In this document: piece after piece, positions 8,821 to 15,869 of the stretch
Layout: each line of letters opens with the position of its first letter
Position numbering within the stretch: position 1 is the stretch's first letter
DNA from: a virus
Virus record (IMG/VR): IMGVR_UViG_3300024999_000341
Span: 1-26,567 of that record
Direction: 5' to 3' (one strand)
DNA length: 26,567 nt
Translations under genes and position numbers: made by a program
Notes under the pieces: generated by a model
Told to the model about the DNA's origin: nothing
Seen by the model: only the letters and a program-made list of their open reading frames with translations
Databases searched by the model: none

Positions 8821-9764
8821 AATACCTTCTCTTCTCGCAACATATTTTCAAAAGCCAACAAAAAATTTCCTGTGCTCCAGTCCTCTTGCATCTTCTTTAC
8901 TCCTGCCAAAGAAGATTCGGCTAATTGTAAATAGGATTGTTTTGGATAATATGATATATATTTATGTATATGTCTAAAAGTATCACAATTTGTTACTGCT
9001 ATTCCCCTTCCAGACGAAATTGCTTGGTCTGTTACAGCAGATAGCCCAGGCTGCTTTCTGTAATAAGGGAAGATATTTATTGTGTTTTCTGAACACCACC
9101 GTATTAATTCTTCCTGTGTCATATAATTATCGGTTATTCTTAGGTCTATTGTTCCTTTAGCTAACCTTCTTAGTCCATTTGCAAAATCTACTAGACGTTT
9201 ACATCCTGGGGAATCCCATGCCCAAAAAGCTGGAGGAACATTAATTCTTACTATGCAATTATCCATCTTATTAGCGTTTGTAATAATCTCCTCAAAACGC
9301 TTTCCAGCCGTTAATAGTCCAAAACTTCCTAGTACAGGAATCTTATCACTTAATAATGGTCTTAAATTTTCTACAAATAATATCGGTCTGGGAAATGGAT
9401 AGCCATTTTTTTCTCTTTGCTTTGTTGGATCTATTACCATACAGGCATCAAACCAAGTTGGTTGTGTATATAGTTTTGGAAACATCTCCTCAGCACTAAC
9501 TTCTAATACTATACACAATTTTTTCCCCACTAGTTTTTTTATACGATCTTCCTTTATTGGTAATGCCCAACTATGCCAGTTAATTAAATAAAAGTCGTAT
9601 CCGTTTGGAATGCCATAATTTTCATTAAGTACGTCTTCCCTTGATATATTAATAATATCCAAATCATATGCTCTAGAGTCTGTAAGAATTCTGCTTATCA
9701 TTGCTCCTGATTCATAAATGCTACAATTTGTTTTGGATGGATTTATAAAAAGACCTCGTATCAT
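8817..9764 (-). CDS. GT-B-like glycosyltransferase, array paralogue 1 (most diverged)
   Basis: 315 aa, first of the four paralogues to be translated and the most diverged. It retains NCSIYESGAMI (13-23), FPRPILFVENLRP (124-136), VLGSFGLLTAGKRF (144-157), ELIRWCSENTIN (219-230) and DQAISSGRGIAVTNCDTFRH (246-265). The ATG follows the upstream TAA directly, and its stop overlaps the next ATG (ATGA). Its divergence suggests a different donor or acceptor from paralogues 2-4. Confidence 0.6.
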   Translation of the reverse strand: MIRGLFINPSKTNCSIYESGAMISRILTDSRAYDLDIINISREDVLNENYGIPNGYDFYLINWHSWALPIKEDRIKKLVGKKLCIVLEVSAEEMFPKLYTQPTWFDACMVIDPTKQREKNGYPFPRPILFVENLRPLLSDKIPVLGSFGLLTAGKRFEEIITNANKMDNCIVRINVPPAFWAWDSPGCKRLVDFANGLRRLAKGTIDLRITDNYMTQEELIRWCSENTINIFPYYRKQPGLSAVTDQAISSGRGIAVTNCDTFRHIHKYISYYPKQSYLQLAESSLAGVKKMQEDWSTGNFLLAFENMLREEKVL

Positions 9765-10013
9765 TTATTTTTTATCTTCTTTATAATATGTTTTAGTTAC
9801 ATTAGTAAATTGTCCAAAACCCAGTAATTCATCTATTGCTTTAATTAATTCTGTACGTCTAGCATTAGTTTGTTGTGCCGTAATAGCAGCAGTTAGTCTA
9901 TCCTTTTCTGATAGGGACATATTCATAAGATTATTTTGGGAATCCCAACATCGGTGACTGCAAGTAATTAACTCATCTATTAGAGTAGCAACGGTTTTGT
10001 CCTTTATACTCAT
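9765..10013 (-). CDS. Small helical protein of the sugar cassette (DUF4254-like impression)
   Basis: 82 aa, almost wholly helical by composition, with no Cys knuckle and no membrane segment. The pattern ELITCSHRCWDSQN, a short linker, then NARRTELIKAIDELLG (about 51-66) recalls small helical proteins such as DUF4254 that accompany polysaccharide biosynthesis genes. That resemblance is from memory of the pattern and is weak. The ATG overlaps the C-methyltransferase stop (ATGA) and the next glycosyltransferase follows directly, so it belongs to the cassette. A role as an accessory to a sugar-modifying enzyme is only a guess. Confidence 0.55.
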   Translation of the reverse strand: MSIKDKTVATLIDELITCSHRCWDSQNNLMNMSLSEKDRLTAAITAQQTNARRTELIKAIDELLGFGQFTNVTKTYYKEDKK

Positions 10014-11227
10014 AGATTAAACCCACCATTTTTTGTTTTGACGTGGGGAGTGGGTAACATGTATAATGCCAAGCCGCCACTTTCCAAGAAAGGTTTTAGA
10101 ATTCTATCAAAGGTTTCAGTAAAATGCCATGCTAATACTATAATTACTTTGGGGTTTGCCTCAAAAACTTCTTTTTCGGGAATAATTGGAATATTAGTCC
10201 CTGAGGTTCGTTTTCCAAACTTATCTTCGTTTACTTCACCAATAGCTTTAATCCAAGTATTATCTAACCCAAATACTTGAAGGGCGGTATTGGCTTTCGT
10301 TGAAGCAGCCAAAGCATAGACATCATTTAAATCATATTGAATTAGAAAAGCTTGAATTTTCTTTTTAAATTCGGCAGTATTTTCTTTTAGTTTTTCTATA
10401 GAAACTGCTCCTGTTTCAAAAGCAAAATACTCATCTTTTATAGCATCTTTTAGTCTTTTTGTTTCTTCAAAATTTCCTGGATATGAAATATATACTCTTA
10501 AAGAACCACCATTTACTTTATTATATTCTGCATCAAAAAGATGAAGACTGTGTTTTGACATTAGTTTATATAAATCACTAAGTTTATAGTATTCTAAGTG
10601 TTCTGAATTAATGTCATCTACCCCATTTACTTTTAGCATGGAATATAAATCCATTAATTGAATTACCCATATTCCATCTTTATCAAGAATAAATTTTACG
10701 TCTTCTACAAACTTATTAATATTTGAAATGTCATAAAACATAGCAATGGTTGTAACTACTTTTGCTCTTTTAACTCCCATAGGATATAAATCAGCGGAGA
10801 AAAAATCATTTATAAAATAACTACATTTTTTCTCTGCTCTTTCTTGTAGGTTAGGTGCAGGATCGAACCCAACCCTAGTAATATTCTTATTGGAGTACAT
10901 TCCTAGCATAGATCCGTCGTTTGCACCAAGATCTACAACAGTATGCCCATCTTCTAATTCAATTCTTCTTTCAATATTTTCTACAATATCTTTTAAATCT
11001 TTTAGCATTGAATTATTAAGTCCAGAACGATACCAGTAATGATCTTTGTACATAAAATCTAAATCTGGGGTATCTCGTAACTGAACTAATCCACAAGATT
11101 CACATTCTGCCAGTGCAAGAGTATCCTGTACAGCATCTTCTCCATCTGAAAGAAAATCAGAAAGATAAAAAGTTCCTAAATCCATAACCGTTTTTAAATT
11201 CCCATTACAAATTCTACATGTTGTCAT
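10010..11227 (-). CDS. NDP-sugar C-methyltransferase (TylC3/CloU-like)
   Basis: 405 aa, the normal length. Domains in order: N-terminal zinc-binding knuckle with C4-x2-C7 and C42-x2-C45; SAM-binding domain with motif I VVDLGANDGS at 97-106; the family's EHLEYY at 209-214 and NGGSLRVYI at 239-247; and a C-terminal Rossmann-like domain containing ALAASTKANTALQVFGLD at 305-322 and GTNIPIIPE. Known family members add a methyl carbon to C3 (or C5) of NDP-4-keto-deoxysugars. Directly downstream of Gmd, the natural substrate would be GDP-4-keto-6-deoxymannose or a derivative, giving a branched-chain sugar. That pairing is inferred from context. ATGA overlaps on both sides. Confidence 0.85.
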   Translation of the reverse strand: MTTCRICNGNLKTVMDLGTFYLSDFLSDGEDAVQDTLALAECESCGLVQLRDTPDLDFMYKDHYWYRSGLNNSMLKDLKDIVENIERRIELEDGHTVVDLGANDGSMLGMYSNKNITRVGFDPAPNLQERAEKKCSYFINDFFSADLYPMGVKRAKVVTTIAMFYDISNINKFVEDVKFILDKDGIWVIQLMDLYSMLKVNGVDDINSEHLEYYKLSDLYKLMSKHSLHLFDAEYNKVNGGSLRVYISYPGNFEETKRLKDAIKDEYFAFETGAVSIEKLKENTAEFKKKIQAFLIQYDLNDVYALAASTKANTALQVFGLDNTWIKAIGEVNEDKFGKRTSGTNIPIIPEKEVFEANPKVIIVLAWHFTETFDRILKPFLESGGLALYMLPTPHVKTKNGGFNL

Positions 11228-12189
11228 AGTTCGTCCTTCACTAACTTAAGATCGTTTTCTACCATCATTTCAACCAACTGTTTAAAAGTTGTTTCTGGAT
11301 ACCAACCCAAGATTTTATGGGCCTTGGTACAATCAGATAACAGAGTGTCCGTTTCTGTGGGCCTATAAAACTTAGGATCAATAACCACATAATCAGTATA
11401 ATTTAATCCCACATAACTAAATGCTATATCACAAATTTCTCTAATTGGGTGTGTTTCTTCTGAACCAATACAGTAGGTGTCTGGTTTATCCTTCTGTAAC
11501 ATTAACCAAATGGCATTAACATATTCCTTAGCAAAACCAATATCTCGTTTAGAATCTATATTTCCTAAATGAATGTCTTTATCTAAACCCCACTTAATTC
11601 TAGCAACCCCGTTGGAAATCTTTCTAGTTACAAATTCTATACTTCGTCTTGGGGATGTATGATTAAATAAAATTCCAGATACACCAAACAAGTCATAAGA
11701 TTCTCTATAATTTACAGTAATCCAATGTCCAAAAAGTTTTGAGACACTATAGGGACTTTTTGGATAAAAAGGGGTTTTTTCCGTTTGGGGGGTTTCTTGA
11801 ACCTTACCAAAACACTCTGAACTAGTTGCTTGATAGAACCTAGTGTCTGGTTTAATCCTTTTGATGGCTTCCAAGCAGCGAAGTGGGCCAATGCCATCAA
11901 TATCGGCAGTATATTCTGGGGCCTTCCAAGATGTGGGTACGAAACTCATAGCACCAAGATTATAAAATTCATCTGGTTTATACTTTTCTATAATACCAGA
12001 AATAGAACTTGAATCGGATAGATCTCCGTATACAAGTTCTATATCATTTAAAATACTATTAATATTAATAGTATTTATTGTACTAGATCTGCGAACCACC
12101 CCAATTACTTTATAGTTTTTGCCTAAAAGTAACTCCGCCATATAGGAAGAATCTTGACCTGTAATTCCTGTTATCACAGCAGTTTTCAT
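11224..12189 (-). CDS. gmd: GDP-mannose 4,6-dehydratase
   Basis: 321 aa, slightly short for the extended SDR family (320-370). It converts GDP-D-mannose to GDP-4-keto-6-deoxy-D-mannose in the cytoplasm. The NADP-binding motif TGITGQDSS starts at residue 7 (G8, G11), the catalytic set is in TSSECFG (S124, E125) and SPYSVSK (Y147, K151), and NHTSPRRSIEFVTRKI at 176-191 is the Gmd signature (NHxSPRRGxxFVTRKI) with Ser-Ile in place of Gly-Glu. The ATG overlaps the HNH stop (ATGA), and a GAGGG SD lies inside the HNH 3' end. It starts the sugar cassette. Confidence 0.93.
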   Translation of the reverse strand: MKTAVITGITGQDSSYMAELLLGKNYKVIGVVRRSSTINTININSILNDIELVYGDLSDSSSISGIIEKYKPDEFYNLGAMSFVPTSWKAPEYTADIDGIGPLRCLEAIKRIKPDTRFYQATSSECFGKVQETPQTEKTPFYPKSPYSVSKLFGHWITVNYRESYDLFGVSGILFNHTSPRRSIEFVTRKISNGVARIKWGLDKDIHLGNIDSKRDIGFAKEYVNAIWLMLQKDKPDTYCIGSEETHPIREICDIAFSYVGLNYTDYVVIDPKFYRPTETDTLLSDCTKAHKILGWYPETTFKQLVEMMVENDLKLVKDEL

Positions 12190-12752
12190 TTTAGGCCCTC
12201 CGCCATAACAAAATTAACATACACAGCTGTAATCCAAGATTTAAATTCTTCTACAGACATTTGCTTTTTGGCATAATTACATTTTTTGCAACAAGGAACT
12301 ACATTATTCGTAGTATATCCCTTAGAAGAATCTATTCTATCTAAACCATTAGATAACATATGGCCATTTCCTCTGGCTTCGTGCCATCGTTCGCTGGGAG
12401 GTTCATTGCAATAAAAGCAACTTTTGCTTATTAAGGAAACAAACTCTTCTTTTGTTAATTCAAAACTTAAACACCTATTTTTTGCAGAATCAGCATATGT
12501 TTTAAATAAACCATTTATATGGGCAACCCCATTTGGTAAAGAATTACATTCTTTAGCCCTTTCTAGCATGAAACAACCACAACTTAAGGTATGACCACTT
12601 ATTAAGGTCGATCTTGATACGGTTTTCTCTGTACCACAATCACAAACAACTGACCAAAAACCTCTACCATTTTTTGTTCCCATAAACTTCTTAACAACGA
12701 GTCTACCAAATCGTCTCCCAATTAAATCTGTAGTTTCTGGATATCCGCTCAT
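12186..12752 (-). CDS. HNH endonuclease, probable free-standing homing element
   Basis: 188 aa. The N-terminal domain GRRFGRLVV (12-20) with CDCG (37-40) and SCGC (57-60) is the module often found before phage HNH nucleases. The C-terminal nuclease has C112-x2-C115, GLDRIDSSKGYTTNN (136-150, with D138 and N150) and C154/C155 with C158-N159. The first canonical His of the HNH core is replaced by the D138 position, as in other members of this phage subgroup. It lies between two otherwise adjacent operon genes, and its last residues MAEGLK repeat the last residues of the upstream protein. This looks like a mobile gene that restored the reading and ribosome-binding context at its insertion site. 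Confidence 0.85.
   Translation of the reverse strand: MSGYPETTDLIGRRFGRLVVKKFMGTKNGRGFWSVVCDCGTEKTVSRSTLISGHTLSCGCFMLERAKECNSLPNGVAHINGLFKTYADSAKNRCLSFELTKEEFVSLISKSCFYCNEPPSERWHEARGNGHMLSNGLDRIDSSKGYTTNNVVPCCKKCNYAKKQMSVEEFKSWITAVYVNFVMAEGLK
12187..12206 (-). repeat. 20-nt repeat, copy 2 (3' end of HNH gene, SD and start of gmd)
   Basis: Matches copy 1 (12750-12769) at 17 of 20 positions. On the sense strand it encodes MAEGLK, supplies a GAGGG SD and ends in the ATG of gmd. All three mismatches are third codon positions. Confidence 0.8.
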
Positions 12753-13438
12753 TTAAGTCCCTCTGCCATAAGTTCGGGATGATTGGATCCCCCGTTTTCA
12801 AATAGTTCCTTAGTAGTAACCGTTTCAACATGTCCGCAAACTCCGGTTTCTGTGGGTCTATTACATACAAATCTTAGTTTATTTTTAGATTCTGATGGAT
12901 ACAGGGCCCAAACAGTGGAAATTAACATGTGACACTCGCTACAGAATATCCACATGTTTCTACTCTCTTGAAATTTCTTAGCCTTAGCTTTCAAAGACTC
13001 TATAAAACTAATAACTGACGTTTCTTGATCGGACTTCCTAAATTTTCTTGTAATCTTTAGGTCATTCTGAAAAGAAGAAATATCGGAACGTAAGTCCGAC
13101 ATTACCTTTTGAATCTTATCAATCATTACTATATTATCTAGAGAAACTTCTTTAGACCTCTCTTTATACAGAACTTGTTCATAATCTTCAAGAGAAATCT
13201 GAGCCTGAACTAAAGCTCTTAATGTATCCATATCATTGATTTTCAAATCATTTAGATCATAGTCTTTTTCAAACTCAGATAACTTCTTGATAATTCTTTT
13301 TTCAAACTCCATAGAAGGAGAAACGTTTAGTACTATCTTACCATATTTATCATCAAACTCTTCATCAGTAAGATTTCTATATTGAACTAAGTTACGCATT
13401 TTAATTTTTGACGGAAGTACCATTCTTTTATTGCCCAT
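12749..13438 (-). CDS. Coiled-coil/zinc-ribbon protein, possible small terminase subunit
   Basis: 229 aa. Mostly charged helices (about 40-160; ISLEDYEQVLYKERSKE and following are coiled-coil-like), then a C-terminal zinc ribbon: CSEC at about 165-168, then two more Cys near VCNRPTETGVCGH. I do not recognise the family with certainty. A helical protein encoded upstream of terL in the same operon could be the small terminase (DNA recognition) subunit, now separated from terL by the HNH gene and the 9 kb sugar cassette. Alternatives are a transcription factor or a DNA-binding structural protein. It ends in MAEGLK with an ATGA overlap to the HNH gene; its start overlaps the upstream stop (TAATG). 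Confidence 0.4.
   Translation of the reverse strand: MGNKRMVLPSKIKMRNLVQYRNLTDEEFDDKYGKIVLNVSPSMEFEKRIIKKLSEFEKDYDLNDLKINDMDTLRALVQAQISLEDYEQVLYKERSKEVSLDNIVMIDKIQKVMSDLRSDISSFQNDLKITRKFRKSDQETSVISFIESLKAKAKKFQESRNMWIFCSECHMLISTVWALYPSESKNKLRFVCNRPTETGVCGHVETVTTKELFENGGSNHPELMAEGLK
12750..12769 (-). repeat. 20-nt repeat, copy 1 (3' end of upstream gene, SD and start of HNH gene)
   Basis: Encodes the C-terminal MAEGLK of the 229-aa protein and provides the GAGGG SD and ATG of the HNH gene. With copy 2 it brackets the HNH gene exactly. Confidence 0.8.
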
Positions 13439-13650
13439 TATTTACTCTTCCTTACTTTCTTTATTTTACATTCAATATATCTATTATACTCTATTTCGGA
13501 TTTTTGGGCTAAATATAGATTAATATCCGATTTTACATATAAATTGAAGCAGTTTTTATGAAAGAAAAGATTCACATACGGAACATCGAGGCCCAACATA
13601 GTCCGTTCTTGTGAATCTTCTATTTCTTCATTACAATGAAAACATATCAT
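13438..13650 (-). CDS. Small zinc-knuckle protein, unknown function
   Basis: 70 aa. C3-x2-C6 and H31-x2-C34 make a complete CxxC/HxxC zinc site around a short beta region; the C-terminal third is basic (ends KIKKVRKSK). The start follows the upstream TAG directly and its TAA overlaps the next ATG. No family recognised. It may bind nucleic acid or serve as a small adaptor. Confidence 0.65.
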   Translation of the reverse strand: MICFHCNEEIEDSQERTMLGLDVPYVNLFFHKNCFNLYVKSDINLYLAQKSEIEYNRYIECKIKKVRKSK

Positions 13651-13956
13651 CTATAAACTGTCCCATACTTTTTCTATATACTTATCTGCTTTTGGAATTC
13701 CACAATTTATTTCGATATAGGCATAATCTTTCTTGTTTATCTTCTTAATGCTGCACCATCCCCCAACCATCGAAGAGTAAATATCCTTACAGGATTCCCC
13801 CCACCTTTTGGGCGGATATCTTAAAAGATAATAGCAATCCCAAGGATCATCTCCAAAGCCAATTAATCTTGATATCTGTGTGCCTCCATAAATTCCAAGC
13901 TCGTTGAATTGTTTTTGGCATTGTTTTCTTGCTTTGTCTCTATTAAAATGTGTCAT
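13651..13956 (-). CDS. Hypothetical protein, 101 aa
   Basis: Not recognised. A basic N-terminus is followed by a Trp/Tyr-rich globular middle (DDPWDCYYLLRYPPKRWGES near 36-55, then GGWCSIKK). No membrane segment or clear catalytic motif. It overlaps the HAD gene stop (ATGA) and abuts the next gene, so it is a real operon member. Confidence 0.6.
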   Translation of the reverse strand: MTHFNRDKARKQCQKQFNELGIYGGTQISRLIGFGDDPWDCYYLLRYPPKRWGESCKDIYSSMVGGWCSIKKINKKDYAYIEINCGIPKADKYIEKVWDSL

Positions 13957-14480
13957 AAATATTTATCCAATTCCTGTATTTTATCTATAAATTCAAACTC
14001 ATCTTCGTACATTTCATTCCAAGGTTGCCTACGAAGAATTACTTTGCAAAGATTTCTTAGTTTTTCTGCATATTTATATTGATCTTCTACAAATATGTCT
14101 ATTTCTAAAAGCCTTACATATTTATCTTTGTCCTTAGAGAAAATAAGATTTCTAACTTGAGGAAAATAATATCTTTCCAAATATAGCTCTGTGGTGGTTT
14201 CCACTTCCTTATGTCTAGCAGTAATGTAATAAATGGTGTGTCCAAGATTTGATAACTTCCATAGATATTCAACTAACCCTTTTTCGGGAAACATTTTCTC
14301 ATAGAGTAAGGGAAGTTCAAGTAAAAAATCTATTTCTTTTTCAGGAAGTATTTTATCAAACTGTGCCCAAAATTCAGAATATTCTGGCAACTTCCTACCT
14401 TGTTCTTTAAGATATGAATATACTGCCAAATGCCAACGATATAAAACGCCGTCTAAATCAATGCCTATAATTTTTGGCAT
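13953..14480 (-). CDS. HAD-superfamily 5'(3')-deoxyribonucleotidase-like phosphatase
   Basis: 175 aa, right for the NT5C subfamily. HAD motif I is GIDLDGVL with nucleophile D8 and acid D10; motif II is ITAR (T87); a Lys-rich FSKDKDKY segment (114-121) gives the motif III Lys; motif IV is FVEDQ with E132-D133. The set is complete, so it is likely active. The known family removes phosphate from dNMPs and so tunes deoxynucleotide pools. A polynucleotide phosphatase role is possible but less supported. An AAGGA SD lies about 7 nt before the ATG; the gene overlaps its upstream neighbour by 16 nt. Confidence 0.75.
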   Translation of the reverse strand: MPKIIGIDLDGVLYRWHLAVYSYLKEQGRKLPEYSEFWAQFDKILPEKEIDFLLELPLLYEKMFPEKGLVEYLWKLSNLGHTIYYITARHKEVETTTELYLERYYFPQVRNLIFSKDKDKYVRLLEIDIFVEDQYKYAEKLRNLCKVILRRQPWNEMYEDEFEFIDKIQELDKYL

Positions 14481-14683
14481 TCTTTTTCCTTTCCATGAAT
14501 AGGGCAGTTTGGGTTGGGCTCTATAAATCCTTCTGGAATATCTAAAGATTCACAGATACATTCATCTATTGCATCTGCTGAAATACAATCTTGACAAAAA
14601 AAGTCTCCCATGAAGTCAAAGCTTCCTCTTCTACCACATCCGTCACAGACTGCTTCTGGATCAAATGGAACATCTCTAGACAT
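14465..14683 (-). CDS. Small Cys-rich zinc-binding protein
   Basis: 72 aa. C13-x2-C16 and C30-x2-C33 form a four-Cys zinc finger (CDGC and CQDC). Three further Cys and a His (CICES, NCPIHG) lie in the acidic second half, possibly a second site. The start overlaps the upstream stop by one base (TAATG) after a GAGGA SD. Function unknown. Confidence 0.65.
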   Translation of the reverse strand: MSRDVPFDPEAVCDGCGRRGSFDFMGDFFCQDCISADAIDECICESLDIPEGFIEPNPNCPIHGKEKECQKL

Positions 14684-15138
14684 TATTTATCCTCAAGATT
14701 ACTTACATGTAGTAAGGCAGATGGAGAAACACATTTATTTTCAACTATCAGGAAGGTACAATCTTTTAATAGGTATACTTCTTCAGTATATCCAACAAGT
14801 TCGAGTGATTTCAATTCGGTAACAAGGTCGCCACCCTCGCTAGAAAATTGTATTGTGTTTGCTGCGAATTCTTCCCCAAGCCACCTCAAATAATGCAATA
14901 ATGATTCGAGAAGGTTAGATGCCGTAGTGCTTCGTGTTGCATACTTTGGATATCGTACCAGCACCTTATTTTCTTCTATAATAATATGTAAACGCGATAT
15001 GTAACCGAATCTATCTTTTACTTTGATGCATGTCCACTTTCCTGCCTGTCCTGCGTTAATCTCTTCACTACGCATCCCAATTCCAACATTGCCACCCGTT
15101 GAAATTGTAAATAATTCTTTGTTAATATATGTTTCCAT
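14683..15138 (-). CDS. Hypothetical protein, 151 aa
   Basis: The start is placed at the ATG at 15138 (METYINKE), with AAAGAGG about 9 nt upstream. A longer reading from 15216 would overlap the small membrane-protein gene (15185-15346) and has no better SD. Not recognised. An alpha/beta pattern with several short beta strands, a segment GKWTCIKVKDRFGYISRLHIII and a helix SNLLESLLHYLRWLGEEFA. Codon choice looks less AT-rich than neighbouring genes. No membrane segment or catalytic motif seen. Confidence 0.65.
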   Translation of the reverse strand: METYINKELFTISTGGNVGIGMRSEEINAGQAGKWTCIKVKDRFGYISRLHIIIEENKVLVRYPKYATRSTTASNLLESLLHYLRWLGEEFAANTIQFSSEGGDLVTELKSLELVGYTEEVYLLKDCTFLIVENKCVSPSALLHVSNLEDK

Positions 15139-15184
15139 TATTTTATGCCTCTTTCTAGAAAGACAACAATTTTCTCCCAAAGTA

Positions 15185-15346
15185 TTATAGCCATAACGGC
15201 CAACCCAAGACAACAAATAGCATCTCTTTCTGTGTAAGTGGGCGCAGAAAACGAGTCTTTAGTAGATAATCTAAGGTCCAAATACCAAACAAAAGGTATA
15301 AACCGCAAAGCAAGACTAGTGTTCTAATAATTATGTTTATTTCCAT
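15185..15346 (-). CDS. Small membrane protein, 53 aa
   Basis: A short gene in what would otherwise be a 230-nt gap. The ATG at 15346 has AGAGGA 5-6 nt upstream and the stop TAA is at 15185-15187. Residues 5-29 (IIIRTLVLLCGLYLLFGIWTL core) are a clear transmembrane helix; a basic loop KTRFLRP follows, then a second hydrophobic stretch LFVVLGWPLWL to the end. The gene uses the same GGAAATAATGG start context as its neighbours. Function unknown; a membrane-acting early or accessory protein is possible. Confidence 0.65.
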   Translation of the reverse strand: MEINIIIRTLVLLCGLYLLFGIWTLDYLLKTRFLRPLTQKEMLFVVLGWPLWL

Positions 15347-15368
15347 TATTTCCTCTGTAATATAGATC

Positions 15369-15602
15369 CTAAATATGGATTTCTTTTTCTAGTAATTCAA
15401 TAATTTTCTCTAGAGCAATAGCAATTCGTTCTTGAATTGGGTCGGATTTCCACTCAAGTAGAGAATATTTTACCTTTTTTTTAGTGTTACACTGACAAAT
15501 AAAATCGGGTTGAAAGCAATCACCTATATATACATATGGTTTATGACACTTTGGGCAATACCCATCACCAATAAATGAATTACCAATAGTTGTTGTTTCC
15601 AT
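15369..15602 (-). CDS. Small zinc-ribbon protein
   Basis: 77 aa. C16-x2-C19 and two later Cys (C29, then C36/C38) suggest a zinc ribbon in the first half; the second half is an amphipathic helix ending IEELLEKEIHI-like. The start has an AAAGGATAAATAATGG context, with the SD sitting in the 3' end of the upstream gene. Not recognised beyond this. Confidence 0.65.
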   Translation of the reverse strand: METTTIGNSFIGDGYCPKCHKPYVYIGDCFQPDFICQCNTKKKVKYSLLEWKSDPIQERIAIALEKIIELLEKEIHI

Positions 15603-15605
15603 TAT

Positions 15606-15869
15606 TTATCCTTTCTCTGGAACAGGGAATGGATTACTATTAAAAGAACCTTTAGTACTCAGATACAATCCACATTTGTTTGTTTTTTGTACTTCATCAT
15701 TAAAGTCATTAAAGGTATCGTAAATAACTATCCATCTTTTACCGCAATGCCTGCAAAACCTATGTCTGCCCTTATCTAGTCTAAGGTGGTCATAAACTAG
15801 TCTATGTGATCCACATTCGGGACAAAAATTAAATTTAAAACCTTTGCCATTAGTGCTATTTTCTTCCAT
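15606..15869 (-). CDS. Zinc-ribbon protein
   Basis: 87 aa. A classic four-Cys ribbon: FCPECG (C16, C19) and FCRHCGKRW (C39, C42), with a short basic loop between. The layout resembles transcription-factor and transposase-type ribbons, so nucleic acid binding is likely. It overlaps the primase stop by 14 nt with an AAGGA SD about 8 nt before its ATG. An accessory role for the primase is possible, because the primase N-terminus has lost its own zinc Cys residues. Confidence 0.7.
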   Translation of the reverse strand: MEENSTNGKGFKFNFCPECGSHRLVYDHLRLDKGRHRFCRHCGKRWIVIYDTFNDFNDEVQKTNKCGLYLSTKGSFNSNPFPVPEKG

